From contig JADKHF010000053.1 of assembly GCA_016721865.1 (NCBI GenBank), positions 1 through 64,000 on the forward strand: DNA of 64,000 nucleotides, written 5' to 3'. The stretch's first letter is position 1. The number at the start of each line of letters is the position of its first letter. The notes under the pieces were generated by a model. That model was not told the origin of the DNA, made no database searches, and saw only the letters and a program-made list of their open reading frames with translations. Below are positions 28,967 to 39,071 of this stretch, piece after piece. Source of the DNA: Nitrosomonas sp. GTDB lineage: Bacteria > Pseudomonadota > Gammaproteobacteria > Burkholderiales > Nitrosomonadaceae. The position numbers and the translations under genes were made by a program.

Positions 28967-29326
28967 TTACGATTTTTTCTTGAGCATGTCTTTCAGATTG
29001 GCAAACGGGTTAAATGTGGCAGATGTTTCAGTTCCGCCGCTATCAACACGCCCCATTGAATCTTTAAGCTTGGAATGTTCATTCTCGTGGCAGTAAGTAC
29101 AGAGCAATTCCCAATTACTGCCATCGGGAGGGTTGTCATCATGATTACTATTCTTGTGATGCACTTCCAGCAACAGCAGGTTTTTGTGATCAAACGTGCG
29201 CGCGCAGCGGCCACATACCCAGGGAAACAACTTGAGCGCTTTTTCCCGGTATCCTTGCGCGCGTTTTTCCGCATTGCGGCGTGCTTCCAGAACCACTTTA
29301 TCCAGTTTACTGGTATCTTTTGTCAT
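28967..29326 (-). CDS. yajD: YajD-like HNH nuclease family protein
   Basis: A small cytoplasmic protein of 119 residues. It has two Cys pairs for zinc (CGRCARTFD and CTYCHENEH) and between them the HNH-like LEVHHKNSNHDDNPPDGSNW, the arrangement seen in YajD. The C-terminal tail (FNPFANLKDMLKKK) is typical too. It presumably cleaves or binds nucleic acid, but no substrate is known for the family. It lies 120 bases upstream of the HhH gene on the same strand and might be co-transcribed with it. Confidence 0.88.
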   Translation of the reverse strand: MTKDTSKLDKVVLEARRNAEKRAQGYREKALKLFPWVCGRCARTFDHKNLLLLEVHHKNSNHDDNPPDGSNWELLCTYCHENEHSKLKDSMGRVDSGGTETSATFNPFANLKDMLKKKS

Positions 29327-29504
29327 CGATTTCCTCGGTTGTGAAGGTCAAGTTAAACGGCCCGGGATGCAGAATTCCGGCTCACGCAATATTGGTTTCA
29401 AGTTTTCGAAGAAACGGTGTAGTTATTCATACACCTGACCAGGACAAATCCCTTGTGGAATCAAGAGACAAGTGAGGGCGTGTGCAATTCATGCAATATC
29501 CGGG

Positions 29505-31333
29505 TTAATGCCCTGCATAAAGTTTATCGACTTCCGGCTTATATTTTTCCAGCACTTTTCCTCGCTTTAACTTCAACGTAGGTGTCAGAAGCCCGTTTTC
29601 AATGCTCCAGGGCTCCGGAATAACAGCCACGCGGCGTATTTTGGCATAACCTGGAAACTCACTTGTTTGATGGGAGATTTTATCAAGCAGGATTTCTTCA
29701 ATTTGTTGCCTCTGCTGTTCATTATCCAGATTATCATTCAGACCATATTGCGCGATAAAATCCTGCCGCCGGCCCGGATTCAGAACAACCAAGACACTTA
29801 GATAGGAACGTGCTTCACCGACCAACATCGCCTGCTCGAATAATGGGTCACGCATAATGGCTGCCTCCATATCCGCTGGCGGTACTTTCTCACCGGTAGA
29901 TAAGACAATTATTTCTTTCAGCCGTCCGGTAATAGTCATGTCCTTGTTCATCAATCGATGCAACATCACCGGAATTAAGCCAGCCATCCGGGTGAAATGA
30001 TTGCTTTCGTCGCTTCCGGATTATTCCAGTAACCTAACATCACATTAGGCCCACGGATAAGCAGCGCATTATTTTCTCCCAGCTTGACTTCCACGCCAGG
30101 AATCGGCAAGCCAACACTGGCAGGCAGATTATCCTTGAACCGATTAGTACAAACCACCGGGCTGCTTTCTGTCATTCCGTATCCTTGCAGAATCGGCAAT
30201 CCCAGCCCGATGAATATGCGCGAAACCTCAGCCGGCAGCGCTGCGCCGCCGCTCATCGCAGACCGCAACCGGCCACCCAGTTTACCCATCACCTTATCCG
30301 CGACCAGTTTCTTGAGTAATGGCCACAGGCAATGAGTCAGCTGCCAGCTTCCCCTTCCTTGCTGACATTCAAAGCGGCTATAGCCAACATCAACCGCAAG
30401 ATTAAATAACCAGCGGGTAAATCCCGGGCCTTCGGCCAATTTTGCACGTATGCCCGCATAAACTCTTTCATAGATACGTGGCACAGAAATCAATAATGTC
30501 GGCCGGATTGTCAGCAAGTCTTCCTGTAATTGCTGGATTGAACGCGCATAAGCAATGGTGGCGCCGGACATCATGGGTACATAATAGCCCGATGTTCGCT
30601 CAAACGTATGCGACAGAGGCAGAAAGGAAAGCAGCAAATCATCGGGCAATACCGGTATGACTTGCAAACAGCTCGAAACGTTAGTCAATATATTGTGATG
30701 ACTCAGCATGACCCCTTTTGGGCGGCCTGAAGTACCCGATGTATAGATAATGGTGGCAAGAGCCTGTGGATCACTGTTGCTATGTTTGACTTCATCCGCA
30801 TGGGCTGGCAGCCAGTCCCGGGCTGATACAACGCGCGCGTTATCACAGGCATCAACACTGTCCGGTTCGAAAGGCCGGAGTATGACGATCCGCTGCAACC
30901 CTTCTATCTCATTGTGTATGGTAAGAAACTGCCGCCATTGATGTGAGTTTTCCAACAACAGTACTTTAACATTCGCATCGTTGATGACATAAGCCGCATT
31001 CTCAACCCGATCATCGGTATATAAAGGGATCACCACCAACCCAAGACCCAGCGCTGCTTGCTCAAACATCACCCATTCCGGGCAATTCTTCATCATCACT
31101 GCCACCCGGTCACCCGGAACGAGCGCTTCTTTGATCAGCGCTGCCTGCCAACGGGCAACGAACTGGTTCATCTGTTCCCAGGTATAGCTACTCCATTGCT
31201 CATTAATCAGATTGAAATAGCGATAAGCCGTTTTTTGCGGCGAGCGTTGCACGCGTTCTTTAAACAGCCCGTCCAGTGTTTTTGCTTTCTCCACCGGAAT
31301 AACGTCTGCCATTCCATCTTGCTCAACTTGCAT
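29505..31333 (-). CDS. Long-chain acyl-CoA synthetase (AMP-forming), frameshifted
   Basis: This enzyme activates fatty acids with ATP and CoA. The long N-terminal frame has the AMP-binding signature IIYTSGTSGRPKGVMLSHHN, LPLSHTFERT, and GYGMTESSPVV. It stops at 29975, but NSGDVASIDEQGH and then MTITGRLKEIIVLSTGEKV, which contains the C-terminal-domain hinge and the conserved Lys region, follow in the two other frames. Two indels near 30000 and 29942 therefore split it. The end has TLKLKRGKVLEKY with the catalytic-type lysine. Restored length of about 605 residues is normal. FadE lies directly upstream on the same strand. Confidence 0.85.
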
Positions 31334-31520
31334 AACTTTCCCTTTTCCAAAGATCTTATTTTAGCGCCGCTTTGCCTTATTCCACTGCATCCTTATTTTC
31401 ACTGGCTGCCTTGGCCTTATTGGTATTTTTAGCTGCTTCAGTGTCACCGGGCTCGTCACCACCTGGCAGCAGTACTGTACCGTTACTCTAGCCTTTCTGC
31501 ACTGCATTACTGGTTGTCCG

Positions 31521-33857
31521 CTACCGCCATTCATTCGAGCTTTTGGTTCCCTTGCCAAAATCAGGAGGAAAATCATCCACCTTAATCACCCGGTTGCGTA
31601 AATCTCTCATCTTATTCAGCAGATCTGCTTCTGCAGCAGTGATAACTTTGAGTTGCAATGCTTGTGCAATTTTCTCATCGCCCCTAGCAGTAATTTGACG
31701 CAACTTGGTGGCTTCCCGCAGCTTGGCTTCGACCGCTCCACTCTCGACAACACATTGCAAGGCTTGTTCCAAATCCGCCATCGGCTCGTCATCTGCTCTC
31801 GGCACATAAATTCCAGCCGTCAATCGGTCCCGTACCGCACCCGGCGCCATCATCAACCGGGAAACCGCATGCGCCAGTTCGTCAGCAGGCGGTTTGCAGC
31901 GTTTACCGAGCGGGAAAAAGAATGCTCTCAGCAACCAGATCAGTGCAATATGCCCGGGGAAGTTAGTCAGAAATTCATCAAAAGCCTGCTGCATTTGATA
32001 AATGGCATCCTGCATAGACCAGTGCAACAGCGGCAAATCAGCGCTGGGACGGCCATCGTCTTCAAAACGTTTCAGTGTCGCCGAGCACAAATAAAGCATA
32101 CTCAAAATATCACCCAGTCTGGCGGATAATCTTTCTTTACGTTTGAGTGAACCGCCTAATCGCATCAATCCGATATCAGCAATACAGGCAAAGCTGGCAG
32201 AGAAACGTGCGAGCTGGCGATAATAAACAGCTGTTTCCGGTGTGCAGTTTTCCGGCGCATTGTCTTTGATATAGTCACCGAATAACGCATAAACGAAACT
32301 GTTTGCGGTATTACGCAGCGTAAACTTTGCATGGCCGATCAATGCTTCGTCAAACGTCAGCGACGCGCTATGCGGGTTTTTATCATGCGTTGCATTGACT
32401 TCTTTTAGAAGATAAGGATGGCAACGAATCGCGCCTTGGCCAAAAATGATCATATTCCGCGTCAGAATATTGGCGCCTTCCACGGTAATACTGACGGGAA
32501 TCTGCTGATAAGTGCGGCCCAGATAATTTCTCGGGCCGATACAGATTGCTTTGCCGCCGTGAATATCCATGGCATCGTTAACCGCTTGACGTCCCCTCTC
32601 TGTCAGATGATATTTGACAATCGCCGAGGCCACCGAGGGTTTTTCACCCAGATCAACCGCACCGGCTGTCATAACCCGCGCGGCATCCATCATGTAGGTA
32701 TTACCGCCAATACGTGCCAATGCTTCCTCGATTCCTTCAAAATAGCCTATCGGTGTTTTGAATTGTGTGCGCACCCTGCTATACGCACCACTGGTGCGTG
32801 CTGCCAACTTTGCCGCGCCCACACTGGTGGCTGGCAACGAAATGGCCCGCCCCACAGACAGGCAATTCATCAACATGCGCCATCCTTGCCCGACACCTTC
32901 CTGCCCGCCAATGATCCAATCCATTGGAATGAAAACTTCCCTACCCGAATTTGGGCCATTCTGGAATGCCCCATTGAGTGGATAATGCCGCCGCCCGATA
33001 TTGACTCCCGGGGTATTGGTAGGAATGAGTGCTAACGTAATACCCAGGTCCTCTTCTCCACCCAGCAACCGGTCAGGATCATACAGTTTGAACGCAAGTC
33101 CCAAGAGGGTTGCTACCGGGCCCAGGGTAATATAGCGTTTTTCCCAGGTCACCCGCATGCCCAGGACATCTGTTTTACCGTCATGCTCGCCACGACACAC
33201 AATACCGAAATCCGGCATGGCACCCGCATCGGATCCCGCTTCCGGTGAAGTCAACGCAAAACAAGGCACTTCCAAGCCCTTCGCCAGCCGCGGCAGATAA
33301 TATTCTTTCTGTCGCTCGGTGCCATAATGCAACAGCAGCTCAGCCGGTCCCAATGAATTCGGCACCATCACCGTCACTGCCGCCGTACCGCTGCGCGAAC
33401 CGATTTTCATCACGACTTCAGAGTGTGCCAGCGCTGAGAATCCATAACCGCCATAATGCCTGGGGATAATCAAACCAAAAAAGCCGTTTTCCTTGATAAA
33501 CTGCCAGACTTCCGGCGGCAGATCTTTCAACTCATGCGTAATCTGCCATTCATCCAGCATCGCGCATAATTGCTCAACCGGACCATTGAGAAAAGCTTGT
33601 TCCTCCGCCGTCAATTGCGGCTTTGGATAAGCCAGCAATTTTTTCCAGTCGGGTTTGCCACTGAATAATTCACCTTCCCACCAGACCGTGCCCGCATCCA
33701 AAGCTTCCTGTTCCGTCTGGGATATTTGCGGAAGCATTTTGCGAAAAATTTTCAGAATCTGATTCGAAACCAGGAAACGGCGTATGACAGGAACTGCCAG
33801 AATTAAACTAATGACTGCAACGAGCAGCAAGATGACATAAAAGAGAAACATGAGCAT
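31521..33857 (-). CDS. fadE: Acyl-CoA dehydrogenase, FadE type
   Basis: The protein of 778 residues should oxidise acyl-CoA to enoyl-CoA with FAD. It begins with a membrane segment (LFYVILLLVAVISLILAVPV), as FadE does. The dehydrogenase core has CFALTSPEAGSDAGAMPDFG, VTWEKRYITLGPVA, and the base region YQQIPVSITVEGANILTRN. The C-terminal 280 residues correspond to the DUF1974 domain of FadE. After the stop, bases 31390-31490 still read as an Ala/Lys-rich tail in another frame (AAKNTNKAKAASENK), so the true C-terminus may be longer with a frameshift near 31500. It is followed by the acyl-CoA synthetase. Confidence 0.93.
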   Translation of the reverse strand: MLMFLFYVILLLVAVISLILAVPVIRRFLVSNQILKIFRKMLPQISQTEQEALDAGTVWWEGELFSGKPDWKKLLAYPKPQLTAEEQAFLNGPVEQLCAMLDEWQITHELKDLPPEVWQFIKENGFFGLIIPRHYGGYGFSALAHSEVVMKIGSRSGTAAVTVMVPNSLGPAELLLHYGTERQKEYYLPRLAKGLEVPCFALTSPEAGSDAGAMPDFGIVCRGEHDGKTDVLGMRVTWEKRYITLGPVATLLGLAFKLYDPDRLLGGEEDLGITLALIPTNTPGVNIGRRHYPLNGAFQNGPNSGREVFIPMDWIIGGQEGVGQGWRMLMNCLSVGRAISLPATSVGAAKLAARTSGAYSRVRTQFKTPIGYFEGIEEALARIGGNTYMMDAARVMTAGAVDLGEKPSVASAIVKYHLTERGRQAVNDAMDIHGGKAICIGPRNYLGRTYQQIPVSITVEGANILTRNMIIFGQGAIRCHPYLLKEVNATHDKNPHSASLTFDEALIGHAKFTLRNTANSFVYALFGDYIKDNAPENCTPETAVYYRQLARFSASFACIADIGLMRLGGSLKRKERLSARLGDILSMLYLCSATLKRFEDDGRPSADLPLLHWSMQDAIYQMQQAFDEFLTNFPGHIALIWLLRAFFFPLGKRCKPPADELAHAVSRLMMAPGAVRDRLTAGIYVPRADDEPMADLEQALQCVVESGAVEAKLREATKLRQITARGDEKIAQALQLKVITAAEADLLNKMRDLRNRVIKVDDFPPDFGKGTKSSNEWR

Positions 33858-33949
33858 GATAATTTTCCTCGTAGTGAGTTAAGCCCATCAAGTTACGCAC
33901 ATTACTTGCCAACAGTGCAAGACATGAATCAGATGTGTAAAATTCGGCC

Positions 33950-33964
33950 GCTCTTTAAAAGAGC
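33950..33964. promoter_or_regulatory. Palindrome in the divergent fadE-dapE spacer
   Basis: GCTCTTTAAAAGAGC is an inverted repeat with a 6-bp arm and 3-base centre, 93 bases from fadE and 137 from dapE. Its position would suit an operator for either gene. No known consensus matches. Confidence 0.3.
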
Positions 33965-34100
33965 TTACGATCTCAAATTTACATGATAATCGCTTAAATT
34001 CCTACATAACAACCCTGAAAGTTTTATAGACATATTGTTGTGTAATTCATACACTCACGCTATAAAAAATATTTCATTACTTAAATTCAGGAAAAATCCC

Positions 34101-35303
34101 ATGTCCAATGACACACTGGCCCTCGCCCAAACACTGATTACCCGCCGCTCACTGACACCTTCCGATGACGGTTGTCAGGACATTTTAATCGAGCGTCTGG
34201 AAAAACTCGGTTTCCATATTGAAAAAATGCGTTTCGGCGAAGTCGATAATTTTTGGGCGCGCCGTGGCAATACGGCTCCGGTACTCTGCTTCGCGGGACA
34301 TACCGACGTGGTGCCCACCGGCCCGCTGGAACAATGGGACAGCGATCCATTTACCCCCGCCATCCGTGATGGCAAGTTCTACGGGCGCGGCGCCGCCGAC
34401 ATGAAATCTTCGCTCGCAGCCTTTATCACCGCCATCGAAGCTTTTGTCGCACAACATGTTAATCATCAAGGATCAATCGCACTGTTGATCACTTCCGACG
34501 AAGAAGGCATCGCAGTCGACGGCACGGTCAAAGTGGTCGAAACGCTCAAAGCACGGGGCGAATTACTGGATTACTGCATTGTGGGTGAGCCCACTTGCAC
34601 CGAGAAGCTGGGAGACACCCTCAAAAACGGCCGCCGCGGCTCTCTGTCCGGGAATCTGACGATTAAAGGCATACAAGGCCATATCGCTTACCCGCACCTG
34701 GCAAAAAACCCGATTCATCTGGCCGCGCCGGTGATTGCGGAACTGGCGCAAACCGAATGGGATCAAGGCAATGAATATTTCCCGCCAACAACCTGGCATA
34801 TCTCGAATATTCATGGCGGCACGGGCGCCACCAATGTCATTCCCGGCACGCTGAATTTATTATTCAATTTCCGCTTCTCCACCGCCAGCACCGTCGAATC
34901 CCTCAAAGCCCGCGTGCATGAAATTCTTGACCGGCATGGTTTTGACTATGAATTAGCGTGGGAACTCTCAGGAAAACCTTTTCTCACGCCCAAAGGTGAA
35001 TTGGCCAACGCCATGAGCAACGCCATTACCCAAGTCACCACCCTCGAACCGCAGCTTTCCACATCCGGCGGCACTTCCGATGGCCGGTTTATCGCGGACA
35101 TCTGCCCGCAGGTAATCGAATTTGGCCCGCTCAATGCGACGATTCATAAACTCAATGAGTATGTTGCAGTCGATGACATCGAGCAACTGTCACGAATTTA
35201 TCAGCTAACCCTGGAAAATTTACTGGCCGCAAAAAATGAAACAGCCCACGCAAATTCAGGCAGCTTCATGGATAAATTAAAGAAATTTTTTTCTTTTGAG
35301 TGA
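34101..35303 (+). CDS. dapE: Succinyl-diaminopimelate desuccinylase
   Basis: DapE hydrolyses N-succinyl-LL-diaminopimelate in the lysine and peptidoglycan precursor pathway, using two zinc ions. The start is taken at the ATG at 34101 (MSNDTLALAQTLITRRSLTP) after the purine-rich AGGAAA; the longer frame from 34035 is unlikely. Metal ligands and the catalytic base are in FAGHTDVVPTGPLEQW, YGRGAADMKSSLAAF and ITSDEEGIAVDGT; TSGGTSDGRFIAD is also typical. The last 25 residues, ending MDKLKKFFSF, extend beyond the usual C-terminus. Intact frame. Confidence 0.95.
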   Translation: MSNDTLALAQTLITRRSLTPSDDGCQDILIERLEKLGFHIEKMRFGEVDNFWARRGNTAPVLCFAGHTDVVPTGPLEQWDSDPFTPAIRDGKFYGRGAADMKSSLAAFITAIEAFVAQHVNHQGSIALLITSDEEGIAVDGTVKVVETLKARGELLDYCIVGEPTCTEKLGDTLKNGRRGSLSGNLTIKGIQGHIAYPHLAKNPIHLAAPVIAELAQTEWDQGNEYFPPTTWHISNIHGGTGATNVIPGTLNLLFNFRFSTASTVESLKARVHEILDRHGFDYELAWELSGKPFLTPKGELANAMSNAITQVTTLEPQLSTSGGTSDGRFIADICPQVIEFGPLNATIHKLNEYVAVDDIEQLSRIYQLTLENLLAAKNETAHANSGSFMDKLKKFFSFE

Positions 35304-35637
35304 GAATAAATTTGCTCCGCGGCCCTGCACCTATCCTCGTGGCAAGACCACGGGGAATCGCAAGTTCATATATATAATAGAACAATATAATTGTGAAGTC
35401 GTAAAGAAAACTTCTAAAGGGAATGAAGCTTCATATGCAAACGAACTGCTGGATACAGCTCATACTTACGAGAAAAATAAAGTATTTATGAATCAGATGG
35501 TTTCAGATTACGGTGAAACCGTATATCGCCAAACTTGTTCAAATTATCCAACATACACAGAATTGGAGAAAACAGATTTTCCAAATTATTATAAAGAGTA
35601 CTTGCAAGTATTTGAGAGTTACCGGCGTAAGCAATAG
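35296..35637 (+). CDS. Hypothetical protein, doubtful start
   Basis: An open frame follows dapE. The first 25 codons run through a GC-rich hairpin (35335-35355) and look non-coding; from about 35365 the frame reads protein-like: VVKKTSKGNEASYANELL, then FMNQMVSDYGETVYRQTCSN and KEYLQVFESYRRK at the end. No family is recognised and no good start codon precedes the protein-like part. It may be the 3' remnant of a gene. The local base composition is AT-rich compared with dapE. Confidence 0.35.
   Translation: MSENKFAPRPCTYPRGKTTGNRKFIYIIEQYNCEVVKKTSKGNEASYANELLDTAHTYEKNKVFMNQMVSDYGETVYRQTCSNYPTYTELEKTDFPNYYKEYLQVFESYRRKQ
35335..35355 (+). terminator. Stem-loop downstream of dapE
   Basis: CCTCGTGG (35335-35342) pairs with CCACGGGG (35348-35355), one G-U, around a CAAGA loop, 30 bases after the dapE stop. 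No U-run follows, so it may stabilise or weakly terminate the dapE message. Confidence 0.4.
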
Positions 35638-35707
35638 CAAGGAGAATCTATGTCGGCTTTCGCTATCTTGGTAATTTTTTCAAGTAATTAACATTACTGG
35701 GTTTTTA

Positions 35708-36348
35708 ATGTCTATTTGCCAATTATGCCTTAAGGATCTTGAGCTTAGAAATTCTCATATTATCCCTGAATTTCTGCATAAGAAGTTGTATAACAATAAG
35801 GGGCATCTAGCCGCTATTAATGGTCAAGGCAATAAAGGCTACAAACCCCTTCAACAAGGGCTCCGCGAATATTTATTTTGCGAATGCTGTGAACAACATT
35901 TTAATGAATATTGCGAGAAACCATTCCAGACTCAGTGGATAAACGCTAATCCTAATTCACTTCCAGATCCCTGAGCGTTTCTGAGCCCTATTGGATTACA
36001 GTTGACTACAATTCATTTAAGTTATTCCATCTTACGTGCTATTTCGCGCTATAGTGTCTGTAGCTACCTAACTTTGCTGAAGTTTCTCTGGGACCGCATC
36101 AAGATAGATTACGCCAAATGATTCTGAATCGAGATCCTGGCAAATTTTGGCAGTATCCAATATTCGGCGTGGCAGTCATTCATCACAAGACCAAAAGAAT
36201 TATACATTCAGTTACAATGGCTTACAGAACAAAATATAAGGAGCATACTTGTTATAGCACCATCTATGGTGGAGTTCAATGGTCGATATCTGTTTCATCG
36301 CACCGAAACCGCGAGTTTGAACATTGTGCTTTACAAAAAGATGGTTGA
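35708..36348 (+). pseudogene. Zinc-motif protein with SHIIPEF signature, frameshifted
   Basis: From the ATG at 35708 one reads ICQLCLKDLELRNSHIIPEF, a CxxC pair followed by the SHIIPEF block, and later REYLFCECCEQHFNEYCEKP with a second Cys set. This is the start of a widespread HNH-like hypothetical family. The frame ends at 35974, but family-like sequence continues in other frames: VDYNSFKLFHL near 36000, FAEVSLGPHQDRLRQMILNR near 36073-36130 and GVAVIHHKTKRIIHSV near 36165. Three or so indels break it. Members are often found near mobile or defence-type genes; no role can be stated. Confidence 0.55.
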
Positions 36349-36412
36349 ATGCCTTTCCACGCAGCGCTACATTGGAATGAACTGAAGTTTTCAAATTGCA
36401 CTTAATAATGCT

Positions 36413-37004
36413 TCAAACACACGTTAATAAACTTAGAATCAATGACTTTCGAAATTCTATAATTACTTTAATTGCCAGAGAATTTAAGAATATCTCATGT
36501 TCCGGTTGGAATTGGTTGTCGATGGGCGAAACAACGTTTAAATTGTAAAGTACACCAGATTTATAAAAAATCCGCCCTAGGACTACATAAACACTTCCTT
36601 CAATGACTGTCCGCGCTTTGAATTCTCGACCTAACAATTCACCAACGGTCACGTCTTTTTCCAGAAGCAGAGTCGCATTTAAATTGGCCAACATACCGTT
36701 TCGTCCATGTGTATAGAAATCATTCAGTGGCACAGTATTCTCCATTCTAGCGAACCCAACAGTGTAAGACGCCCCGTCGTATTGCGATTGGTATTGCTTT
36801 AATAGTGTTGTTTTGTTGAAAAAAAAAGAGCGAATCGAACTTTCTTTGGAATAGAGAGGTTGTTTGGAAAACCGATAGCAAGCCGCCATCAGCATAATAC
36901 ATCTGGGCTCTCATTTTATTGTTTTAGCATATAAAGAACCCACGCAGCTACACAATAGGATCGTTAGAGCGAATAAATAGCATTTTCCGTTTCTGTGTCT
37001 TCAT
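36413..37004 (-). CDS. Putative secreted protein, frameshifted in its N-terminus
   Basis: The main frame covers 36413-36895. Upstream, the ATG at 37004 gives MKTQKRKMLFI, and in the neighbouring frame ALTILLCSCVGSLYAKTIK follows, which together form a signal peptide, so two small indels (about 36970 and 36900) are likely. The mature part (YDGASYTVGFARMENTVPL, then LLLEKDVTVGELLGREFKA and SVYVVLGRIFYKSGVLYNLN) resembles small periplasmic proteins of unknown function that have a VGREF-like strand pattern. It is transcribed away from the DsbA-like gene on the same strand. Confidence 0.5.
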
Positions 37005-37177
37005 TAGCTAACTATATAGAATCTTTATGAGTATCAAAGTAATAAATGGATGTTTGCCGTAGCGCACAGATTTATCCGTCTTGGTGAACCGCTTTAGGCT
37101 CGAACAAACAACCCGCAGTGGGTCGAATTCAATCAATCACTGTCAGATTATGGCGGCTAATTTCTGAAGCTGTCAGA

Positions 37178-37819
37178 TCAAGTGTGAGTTACTACAGATT
37201 CGATAGTTTTTATCTCATCCAGCATGGTTCGATGATCCAAATAATCGATAGCAATGGGAAACACGGTACTGTTATGTACCAGCCGCAACGACGGATAGGA
37301 ATAGCCATCCATGCTTCTTGCCAGTTGCATTTGATGCTGTAATTCACTTTCTATCGCCGGACTTTTCAGATCTTCGATAAAAATTGCTTCGTCCAATCCA
37401 ATCTCGCGGGCGCAAGCTTGCAACGTTTCCGGCAGTGATGGATTCTTCGCTTGTTGGTAATAAGCGATCTGTATGGCACGTATCATTTCCGGTTCAGCTT
37501 CCGCGCATTGCTTTTTGGCTGCCAGAACAGCCCGGCAGGCCGGATAAGTTGAGCGGATCGGCGTATTGCGCGACCAGAAGTCCCAATTGAAGTGAACTCC
37601 GGGAACCGTTTGCTCGATGCGCTGCCATGCCTGTTGCACCATTTTTTGCGTCGCGAGCGGCATGGGCTCCGTGGTATCCGGCGCCAAGCCGCCGACGAGG
37701 CAAACAATCTCAATATCCCGCGGCAAATCCTGTTGCAACGCCGCCCAGCTTTGGCTAAATGCGTAACACCAGCTACACATGGGGTCGTGGATATAAAAAA
37801 GCCGAGAAATGGATTTCAA
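37178..37819 (-). CDS. DsbA-family thioredoxin-fold protein
   Basis: A protein of 213 residues with a thioredoxin fold and the active-site CxxC in IHDPMCSWCYAFSQSW. The rest follows the cytoplasmic FrnE/DsbA-like pattern: VCLVGGLAPDTTEPM, the cis-Pro side helix bundle with RAIQIAYYQQAKNPSLPETL, and the DGYSYPSLRLVHN end with the conserved Pro. No signal peptide is seen, which argues against a periplasmic DsbA. It could be a dithiol oxidoreductase or isomerase; the substrate is unknown. It stands alone. Confidence 0.85.
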   Translation of the reverse strand: MKSISRLFYIHDPMCSWCYAFSQSWAALQQDLPRDIEIVCLVGGLAPDTTEPMPLATQKMVQQAWQRIEQTVPGVHFNWDFWSRNTPIRSTYPACRAVLAAKKQCAEAEPEMIRAIQIAYYQQAKNPSLPETLQACAREIGLDEAIFIEDLKSPAIESELQHQMQLARSMDGYSYPSLRLVHNSTVFPIAIDYLDHRTMLDEIKTIESVVTHT

Positions 37820-37996
37820 TGCTGAAATGAATGCTCAAAGGGTAGTAATATTGGTAATCTTATCGCTAATAAGCGATTAATCCTAACAATTTGGCCCGAG
37901 ATTTCTTTCTCTGTAAAAAACCAGGAGTGTTTCTGTCTCGTGAGAACCCAAATGCATTATCGTAAGCCCCTGCTTTCATATTTTGATTTGCAACCG

Positions 37997-38884
37997 ATGA
38001 GTACAGCGTGGAATGCCTTGCGGATGTCTTTTGCGAGAGGCGTATTGATCTGTTTGCTGCTCCTGCTCGGCAGTTGCAGTATGTTGCGCCTCGGTTACGA
38101 TCAAGGACCGCAGTTGGTCTGGTGGTGGCTCGATGGTTACGTCAACTTTAGCAGCGAACAGACGCCGCACGCCAAGGAGGCAATCCGCCGGTGGTTTGAT
38201 TGGCACCGCAAAACGCAGCTCCCCGAATACGCGGCTTTGCTGGCCGGTCTGCGCAATCAGTTCAATGATCCAGTGACACCGGCACAGGTTTGCGGCTGGT
38301 CCGAGGAACTGAGAAACACCGTGGCGCCAGCGTTCGACCATATGCTGCAGCTCGGCGCACCGTTGGTGCCGGGGCTGGGCGAAGCACAATGGCAGCACAT
38401 GGAGAAACACTACAGCAAGGGTAACGAAGAACTGCGGCGCGACCACCTGCAACCGGATATCGAAGAACGACTGGAAGCATCGACCAAACGCACCATCAAA
38501 CGCATTGAGAATCTCTACGGCAGCATTGACGAGGCGCAACGGCGCTTGGTCGCTGCCAGCATTGAAGCGTCACCTTTCGACCCCGAAGCCTGGTTGATCG
38601 AGCGCCAGCGCCGGCAGCACGAAACGCTGCTGACACTGCGCCGTCTGGCCGCTGAACCGGTAGAAACCGAACAAATCGTCGCAGCACTGCGCGTATTGGT
38701 CGAGCGCGTCGAGCGCTCTGCGGATGCCGATTACCGCGCCTACCAGGTGAAACTGACCGAATACAACTGCGCTTTCATCGCGCAGATGCACAACAGCACC
38801 AGCGCCACCCAGCGCCGCCATGCGCATGACAAGCTAAAAGGCTGGGAAAGTGACTTGCGTAAGCTGGCTGCCGACACTCGGTAG
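37997..38884 (+). CDS. DUF6279-type lipoprotein
   Basis: An N-terminal hydrophobic stretch ends in the lipobox LLLGSC (about residues 20-25 from the start at 37997), so the protein should be lipid-anchored in the envelope. The mature part, about 270 residues, begins LRLGYDQGPQLVWWWLDGYV and is otherwise alpha-helical with many charged residues. The ORF opens with a GTG at 37940; I prefer the ATG at 37997 (MSTAWNALRM), and 38024 is also possible. The family has no known function. Codon use is GC-rich compared with the AT-rich stretch before it. Confidence 0.75.
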   Translation: MSTAWNALRMSFARGVLICLLLLLGSCSMLRLGYDQGPQLVWWWLDGYVNFSSEQTPHAKEAIRRWFDWHRKTQLPEYAALLAGLRNQFNDPVTPAQVCGWSEELRNTVAPAFDHMLQLGAPLVPGLGEAQWQHMEKHYSKGNEELRRDHLQPDIEERLEASTKRTIKRIENLYGSIDEAQRRLVAASIEASPFDPEAWLIERQRRQHETLLTLRRLAAEPVETEQIVAALRVLVERVERSADADYRAYQVKLTEYNCAFIAQMHNSTSATQRRHAHDKLKGWESDLRKLAADTR

Positions 38885-39071
38885 CGCGGCGCATTTGAAC
38901 TTCGTTTTACTGATTGATTGCGCTGACCTTTCCCCCTTGGACATCATTTACCTTTAATGCGAAAATGCCTCTGCTGCACTGATATTTCGCGTAGATTGGT
39001 CTGAGACCTGAGACAAAATGAATCTTTTGATCGCATATCAATGTGATTGACAACCAATTAGAGAGCCACAT

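Noticed and set aside
32418..33035. 205-codon plus-strand frame
   Set aside because: Antisense to fadE; no recognisable protein.
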